Source: Rosa chinensis
Taxonomy: Eukaryota > Streptophyta > Magnoliopsida > Rosales > Rosaceae
DNA: 64,000 bases
Reading direction: 5' to 3'
Assembly: GCF_002994745.2 (NCBI RefSeq)
Contig: NC_037090.1
Span: forward strand, 27,696,501 to 27,760,500
The notes below the pieces were generated by a model that had not been told where the DNA came from, did not search any database, and worked only from the letters and a program-made list of their open reading frames with translations. The translations under genes were made by a program, and so were the position numbers. Each line of letters begins with the position of its first letter. Position 1 is the stretch's first letter. Of the stretch, positions 57,469-64,000 are shown one piece after another.

Positions 57469-57923
57469 TGTAGTAAATAAGAGGAGTTGTAGTAGAGTTC
57501 GAAAGAAGTTGTGCGAAAATGGAGCTAATTGGAGTTATAGACAAAAAGACAAAAAGTCAACAATGGTCAATTGATCAATGCAAGCAAATATGTGACAATT
57601 ATTGGTTTGAGCTCGGGAAAAGGAAAAGAAGAAAAGGATAAAAGAAAGAAATAGAAGAAAAGAGAGAACTAATTAAATGAAATGACAGATAATCAATTAA
57701 TTAGCCAATTAACTAATTGGTGTTTAAGGATATCTCTATTTGTGTTTGGCCCAAACTCTAGGTTACTTGACCTAGTGGTAATAGGGTTTAATTAGAAGAA
57801 TCTATAGATTATCTTTCCTTGTATGATTCTAACTTTATGCATTGTAATCCTCTATATAAAGAGGCCCATATTATCAATGAGAATATACAGTGATTATCTC
57901 TCAATTTCTGATTCCCTAAAACA
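57469..57923 (+). repeat. 5' LTR of the copia element
   Basis: It starts TGTAGTAAATAAG (proposed) and ends CCCTAAAACA directly before the primer site, about 455 bases. TATATAAA at 57853-57860 is the likely promoter. No 3' LTR is in the window to confirm the left edge. Confidence 0.6.
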
Positions 57924-57939
57924 TGTTATCAGCACGAGC
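57924..57939 (+). other. Copia primer binding site region
   Basis: TGTTATCAGCACGAGC directly follows the LTR end; this motif is typical at this place in many plant copia elements. Confidence 0.6.
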
Positions 57940-58978
57940 CCTAACCCTAGTTTCAAGAAGCCAAAAACCCAAAAATCTTTTTTCCATTCACTGCCATTCG
58001 CCTTGCAGCTCTCCTGCGCGCCTATGCTCATGTTCCTGCTGCAAGGCTCTGCCACTGCTAGCCTACGTACAAGTTCAATCGCTTGCCTTTGTAGCACCGC
58101 ATCCACCTAGCACCTGCTTCGCCATTTGCCTCGACCAGGATTGCAAACCAATTTCAATCCCAGCTTAAGATCGAAGTTCGACTGCAATCCTACATCGAAA
58201 AAGCACCTGCAAAATCAAAAATCCCTCACTAGCCTGCGCTAGCCTTGCTTGCTCCTAGCTCGTGCTAGCCTTGCCGTCGCTACAGCCTTGCCTCGCGTGC
58301 ACCCCTGCGCCACGCGCCCCTTGCGTTTGTCGCAGACCCTCTAGCGAGTAGCTCACAGCGCCTTCCCAGCGCGCACCTACCGATAGCAACCTATCACGCA
58401 GTTAACCTCGCCATTAACAGAGCCCTCACCCTCGTCTGCCAGTGCCTGCAACTAGGATTAATTGCAGTCTGCAATAATATAACAAGGATGGAAACCATGC
58501 TGCAATCCTACAAATCGGTTCACCTACACTAGGATTGAAGTTCGTCTGCAATCCTACAATGAGGATTGAATACGCTCTGTAATCCTAAGAGGTATGGTTT
58601 ACTAAAAGTTCCCGTTTTTGACGTTTTCCTCTTTTTCTCTTCTTTTTCTCGGGGACTTGCAACCTCCCTTCTTCTACCTCCCTTTCTTCATTATAGGGGA
58701 GACCAAATTAAGCCGAACTGTGGGGTTCGTGCTCACTCCAAGCTTAGAGCTTGTTGAGATCTCCAAACTTAGAGTTTGTAGAGAATTTATGATTGACCAC
58801 TTACATCACTGTTTCGATCTAATCCAATATCTCTTGGAATCAAATTTCTTGGAAGCGACTACGCTCAGAAATTCCTAATTCCTTGGAAGCGACTACACTC
58901 AGAAATTTCATATGTTTTTGTGGTAGCCTATTTCGCTTTGAAACTAACCCTAATTTCTTGTTCTCTTTCAGGATGAGT

Positions 58979-60015
58979 AACCTGAACAAATTGGACTTTG
59001 CTCCATTGGGAACAACTGGGGTGGGTTCGTGATATCCGCCAGCATCTCAAGGCCGATGGAATCTTGGATACGATTCTCAAGCCTAGCCAGGACGTGCTAC
59101 CTATTGAGTAAGCTGAGGCTTTGGAAGCAAATAGAGCAGCCTTAGAGGCAAATAAGGCGAAATCCATCATCCTAAGACTCGTCATATGGATGATTCGCTC
59201 CAGTATGAGTGTATGAATGAAGAAGACCCCAGAAGGTTGTGGGTCTCACTCGAAGATAGATTTGGCAATGTCCATGACTCCCTGCTTCCTGACCTAGAAG
59301 TGAGATGGCATAGCCTCCACTTCTGTGATTTCAAGTCAGTTCTTGACTACAACTCGGAAGCACTTCACATTAAATCCTTAATGGAATTTTGTAGTAAAGA
59401 GATCACAGATGCGATGTTGATTGAGAAGACTCTCTCTACCTTCCCCGTCTCTGCATTGATGGTTGCTAAGAACTATCGAATTGATGTTAATGCAGACAGA
59501 TCACAAGGTTTTATGAGCTCATTGGAGCTATGAATGTCGCTGAAAAGCATGATAATATCCTTATGAAGAACTATAATTTGAGATCCGTGGAAACAGAGCA
59601 TATTCCGGAATCCAATTATAGTCGCACCTCTAAGAGAGGGTGCCAAGAGCGAAATCCTAATCTTAGGGATACTTCTAGATATTCTGGTCCATATAATCGC
59701 TCTACTTGGGAAGGTAACCTCCAAAATAGGCGAACACGGAACCGAAGAGGTAAGCGTGGAAAGAGAGAGGGAGGCAAAGCCTCTGGCCATGTTGGTGGCG
59801 CCACCAACACTAAGAGCCATCTAAATGATGCTTTCAAAGTGCCTCAATCAATGGAGTTCGGGCAAAGAGATGTGTGTTCTCGATGTGGAGTGTCTGATCA
59901 TTGGGCACACATTTGTAGAGCTCGTGAAGAACTTGTCACCACCTACAAAGAATATTGTGAAGCAAGAGAAGCTCACTATGTGGAACAAGAAGATCAAGAA
60001 GATGCTCTAGAGTGA
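58979..60015 (+). pseudogene. Copia gag with CCHC zinc knuckle, frameshifted
   Basis: The start is MSNLNKLDFAPLGTTG. Several stops follow, then open frames at 59186-59533 and 59530-60015, which are in different frames. The shift falls near 59500-59520, where the sequence passes from NYRIDVNAD to the YELIGAMNVAEKHD part. The knuckle CSRCGVSDHWAHIC (CX2CX4HX4C) is intact. The region ITDAMLIEKTLSTFP matches the UBN2-type gag domain. Confidence 0.85.
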
Positions 60016-60699
60016 AGGGTTGAAGACTACAAATCTGGCTGGGATCAATAGATCGCCAATTCTGTTTAAGTCTTTATTTTTCAAAGAGATGTAATAGGCA
60101 ATTGCCATATACTTTGCAGTAAATGCCAATGGTTTAGTCTTTCTTCAAAGTAGGCTCACCCAAAGTAAATGTGATGTCTAGGAAGGTTATGAGATTAGTG
60201 GTACTTAAGCGAGCCTTGCTCCACCGACATCTCTCTACTTACCTGGTCACATTTATTTTGGAATTACCGAAAGAAGTTAGACAACTGCTATTGTTTTGTA
60301 TTAGCTAGCATTTGGATTAGATTCTCCTATTGGTTAAGAGACAATGATGTACTTTGTTGGCTTATGAATAAAATTTCGAGTTCTTTTCATTATGAGTCAA
60401 TTTTGATTCTGAGCATATGACTTTGTGACTACGATGGCTGGGCCATTAGTATTAATTCAAGGACATGGAATAGCCCAAGTTCCACTTGCTAAATGGCAAC
60501 TTGATTATAGTTGTCACAGAAACTCTCTACGCTCTTAGGGCAAATCGTACCCTATGAATAGCCAACGAATTCCATGCGAAAATGCATGTAGAGAACGGAA
60601 ATGAGTTCCTTTGCAATACCTTTAATGATTGCGAATAAAGACGCATCTTAGAGAAGTTTATGTGCCTCTCTAGTGGACTCTATCTCACTATTCGAGCTA

Positions 60700-62130
60700 T
60701 TAATCCAATAAAAGTTATGAGAGAAGATCTCTTGGATTTAGACACATATTGGCTTTGTCACGACAGGATAGGTCATTCTGGTCATGATATGATGATCCGT
60801 CTACTAAAGACTTCACATGGACATCTTTTCTCTCAAGCGAAATGAAGCTTGAATCAAAAGTTGATTTCTGGACTAAGTGTGACCGACGCTGCTGCCTAGG
60901 GCACCACCTCCATCCACCACAAACCTAGGGTTGGCGTAGTCCCTATCCATGATGCCATGGATGGCGTTCCATGGCGTCCATCATGGTGATGGTGCCCCAG
61001 GTGATGCTGCAATCACCAACTTGCTTCAAATAGCGTTTTAGACTCTCATCCCAACCAAAATCCTCATTGGTTGCTTCTAAAGCCTCTCGCTTGTTTTTAC
61101 AAAGCCCGTTCCTTAGGGAACTTAGGACTGAGACTGTCCTTTGCAAAGGTTATGAAAATACTCATTATGTTCTTACATAGAATCCTTAGGGATTCTGTGG
61201 ACTAGTTCAACCAACTTGCGGACGTTTAAATATCTCTTGATATTGGTTAACACGCAAACACGTTGGTCACGTGTTGTTGTCCACCTATAAATGCTACTTA
61301 TGCTACACTCCTAGCACATATCATATGACAACGGGCTCACTCCCCAGATCATCCTATTCAGTCAATTAGATTTGACTGTGCTAGAGTGTTTACATCGAAG
61401 ACTTTCGATGGTTATTGCATTAGGACTAATGTTGGACATTATATTCCCATGAACACACCTAATTGGTCTCGTGGAAACTTCTACGATGGTAGTCCGAACA
61501 TTGGTAATGGGCACCAATCTTCTTACATCCGCTTGAAGTGATGCAATATCGCATGCAGCTATGCTAATTCGTCTACGATCTACCGCCACTCAATGTTCCT
61601 CTGCGTTACAGCTAGTGACTGGGTACACGTATTTTGTACTTAAGCACATTTGAGTGAGCCATTTATGTGCCCATTGCGTTGCCACAGTGCACTATGATAG
61701 GTCCTTACAGACGAATGGGCCACTCAGTTAGATTTGAGACTCCAACAATCGTCCGCCATTTAATGCCCTTGCAAGGCGATCTCATTACTGCTAGATTTAC
61801 GGGTTGTCACTTTGATGAGATAGTCTTCCTGTCGTTAGGGGGAGATAAGAACACGGATGTTCAGTAGGAACGACAGAAATTGTCGTGGTTTATCCCCACT
61901 ATGTCTCATCTCGATCCCTATTACAGTGACGAGATCACACAAATATGCTGCAAACATGCTTGCAAGGAAGGATGTCCCTACGAGAGAACGTAGCGCCACC
62001 CTACATGGAGGTAGGCATGGTGCCAACGCCAAAGAGAATGGCACTCTGGCTTTACAGGCCATGGCCCCAGCTAGGATGCGTGGGAGACCCTTGGGTTCGA
62101 AGGATACTTTGGCACATTCCAATGCTTTGA
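60700..62130 (+). pseudogene. Copia integrase remnants
   Basis: CHDRIGHSGHDMMIRLLKTS at about 60757 matches the pre-integrase zinc domain. GPYRRMGHSVRFETPTIVRH and ARFTGCHFDE...SLGGDKN at 61690-61860 match the integrase C-terminal region, and RGRPLGSKD at about 62075 the integrase-RT linker. Stops are frequent, and most of the catalytic core is not readable. Confidence 0.75.
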
Positions 62131-62499
62131 TCATCAAGACTCAAAATCCGTCTCATGAGTATCTTCCGGGTTATGGTTATCGTTGGGGGACGCCTCAACA
62201 TCAGAACCTATTCCTGAGAATATAGAGCTCTATGAAACTTACACTAGTGTACATGAGACGTGGGATAGAAACTCCATCATAATTGATGATGTAGTTGCGC
62301 ATTTCGTTACGCATGAGTTTGTTGAGTCTAATGATATCGAACCACTCTCCGTTGATGAATGAATGCCAACGTGGAGAGATTTGGCCTAAATGGAAATATG
62401 CGATCCAGGTTAAGTTAGATTCTCTAACGAAGAGGACGATTTTTGAGCCAGTGATGCCAACACCTCCAAACATAAAACCTGTTGACTAATGGGTCTTCA

Positions 62500-63170
62500 T
62501 TAGAAAGCGTAGTGAGAAAAAGAGATGGTAATCTCGCCTTATGGCGCAAGTCTTCTTACAAAATTCCCTGGAATCGACTACGATGAGACATATTCTCTCG
62601 TAATAGATGTCATTGCACCCCACTACCCTGTCAGTTTAGTAGTTTCCGAATAACTAAACATGCAGCTTACAATTGTGGTCACTGCGTATCTCTATAGGGA
62701 TCTAGATACGGAATATACATGAAGGTTCATGGTGAACTTCATTTACCCAAGTCAAATGGCTCTAGACCATGGAGCGCATTTACAAAGAGGTTGAAACGCT
62801 CGCCAAAATGACTACTTGAGCCAAAATGACTACTTGATTAGGAGGGGATATGCCCACGCATTTCCATAACAAGTTTCGAATTCTATCGCGGTTCATGTTG
62901 GACATGATCTTCATTAGAAGCCCTTAAAGAGTTAAGGGAAACCGCTGAACATTTGAAATCCGAAGTTTGAGATGAAGGATTTTGGGAGAACACGATTATG
63001 TCTCAGTTTAGAACTTGACCATCGTGTTGATAGATGCTTAGGGATTTTGACAAGGTTAAGCCTTCAAGCACCCCCATGATCGTCCATAGTCTTGATCCTG
63101 AAAAGGATCCTCTTCGTCGAAAGGATGATGACGAAGATGTGTTAGAGACAGAAGTGCCTTACTTAGTACA
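62500..63170 (+). pseudogene. Copia reverse transcriptase remnant
   Basis: FPGIDYDETYSLVIDVI matches the RT block PGIDY.ETYSPV.D. Later, EMKDFGRT and the LETEVPYL stretch fit the end of RT. Multiple stops and frameshifts; cut at the CACTA-like insertion. Confidence 0.75.
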
Positions 63171-63173
63171 ATA

Positions 63174-63949
63174 CACTATACCACAAAGTTAATCAGACAA
63201 CTGTCGAACGACTGTTGTCTGAATGAAAAACCTGCTGTTGTCTAGTAGCCTGATGTCTGATTGACCTCGTTCAGACAACTGTCGATAACAGTTGTCTGTT
63301 GCTCAGTCACACAACACATATAAGCCAAAATTTGTTGTCTGAATTTACCCAAAATCTAATGCGTGTTAACTTAGACAACTGCTTGTTATTTTGGTGTTGA
63401 GTGAAATGAACCTCAGACTACAGATACTTTTTTCCCTGTTGTCTGAAATATATTTAAGATAACAGTTTGAGAGATGTAAGTGTTGTCTGAATGCGTATGA
63501 GATAACAATGTGCCGGAAGAATCTGTTGTCTGAAATGAACCTCAGACTACAGATACTTTTTTCTCCTGTTGTCTGAAATTTATTTAAGATAACAGTTTTC
63601 GAGATGCATGTGTTGTCTGAATGCGTATGAGATAACAATGTGCCGGAAGAATCTGTTGTCTGAAATGAACCTCAGACTACAGATACTTTTTTTCCCTGTT
63701 GTCTGAAATTTATTTAAGATAACAGTTTGCGAGATGTAAGTGTTGTCTGAATGCATATGAGATAACAATGTGCCGGAAGAATCTGTTGTCTGAAATGAAC
63801 CTCAGACTACAGATACTTTTTCCCCTGTTGTCTGAAATTTATTTAAGATAACAGTTTGCGAGATGTAAGTGTTGTCTGAATGCATATGAGATAACAATGT
63901 GCCGGAAGCATCTGTTGTGTTGAATGAACCTCAGACATCAGTGATAGTG
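63174..63949. mobile_element. CACTA-like non-autonomous element with internal 130-bp repeats
   Basis: It starts CACTATACCAC and its complemented right end is CACTATCACTG. It interrupts copia RT sequence. The interior is built of GTTGTCTGA motifs in both orientations. A 3-bp TSD is not evident (ATA versus TGG), so the ends are tentative. Confidence 0.5.
63412..63929. repeat. Four tandem copies of a 129-130 bp unit
   Basis: Units begin at 63412, 63541, 63671 and 63801 with CTCAGACTACAGATACTTTT; a stub begins at 63930. Differences between copies are few. The open frames across them are repeat artefacts. Confidence 0.95.
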
Positions 63950-64000
63950 TGGTCATGTCGTTGCAAGGAATTGCACACAATGTGTCCTTTAGTAAAACTG

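Larger units (their letters stand above)
57469..63170 (+). mobile_element. Decayed Ty1/copia retrotransposon, 5' LTR through RT, 3' part beyond window
   Basis: The order is 5' LTR (57469-57923), primer site, leader, gag with zinc knuckle (58979-60015), pre-integrase zinc region (about 60720-60845), integrase C-terminal block (about 61660-62120) and the start of RT (about 62500-63170), which breaks off at the CACTA-like insertion. The gag-integrase-RT order is that of copia. Many stops and frameshifts show long inactivity. Confidence 0.85.

Noticed and set aside
63366..63768. Minus-strand frames with repeated SICSLRFIS-type residues
   Set aside because: They are translations of the 130-bp tandem repeat, not a protein family.
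1..64000. tRNA, rRNA and snRNA genes
   Set aside because: No convincing cloverleaf or conserved core was seen by eye; the only tRNA-like strings are retroelement primer sites.

Overview
The window is nuclear DNA of a flowering plant: genes with GT-AG introns, plant-specific families (a raffinose-synthase-like GH36 enzyme, a malectin-like receptor kinase) and dense plant transposons. A eudicot is clear. Rosaceae is my inference from the general look of the repeats, not something I could test. Everything was read by eye; splice sites and protein families were not checked by alignment.

Layout. 35-3561: 3' two thirds of a GH36 galactosyltransferase/alkaline alpha-galactosidase gene (+). 3981-4264: a palindromic MITE. 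4437-19145: a stack of nested insertions. The outer TIR element (TATTTGTT on both sides) holds a 10.7 kb hAT-like element (4636-15307), which holds a nearly complete endogenous caulimovirid (about 6.2-14.1 kb, minus strand); the outer element also holds a 2.6 kb solo LTR (15900-18511). 21482-23625: two tandem genes for small secreted proteins (+). 23727-24600: copia debris. 25213-25675: a probable two-exon small gene. 26038-28569: an intronless FERONIA-type receptor kinase (-). 29564-33809: a LINE (-) with a 17-bp target-site duplication (TSD). 34380-35626: an internally deleted PIF/Harbinger element. 37914-40780: a second solo LTR. 43-46 kb: exon debris, a SINE-like insert and a tiny poly-A insert. 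46832-48133: a four-exon small gene (-) with a mitochondrial-type N-terminus. 48713-49385: a hAT-type MITE. 49570-51430: a tandem array of about 505-bp units. 51999-52962: a two-exon gene for a tail-anchored small protein (-). 53777-54215: two isolated exon fragments. 54507-56157: a Pack-MULE-like element. 57469 to the window end: a decayed copia element (+) interrupted by a CACTA-like element with 130-bp repeats.

The host genes do not form an evident pathway. Most of the window is transposon sequence, and clean TSDs allow the order of several insertions to be read. The most useful points for follow-up are the nested stack with the caulimovirid, the paired small secreted proteins, two tiny 7-nt-plus-poly-A insertions with 15-16 bp TSDs, and three small spliced genes that single-frame ORF scanning would miss.
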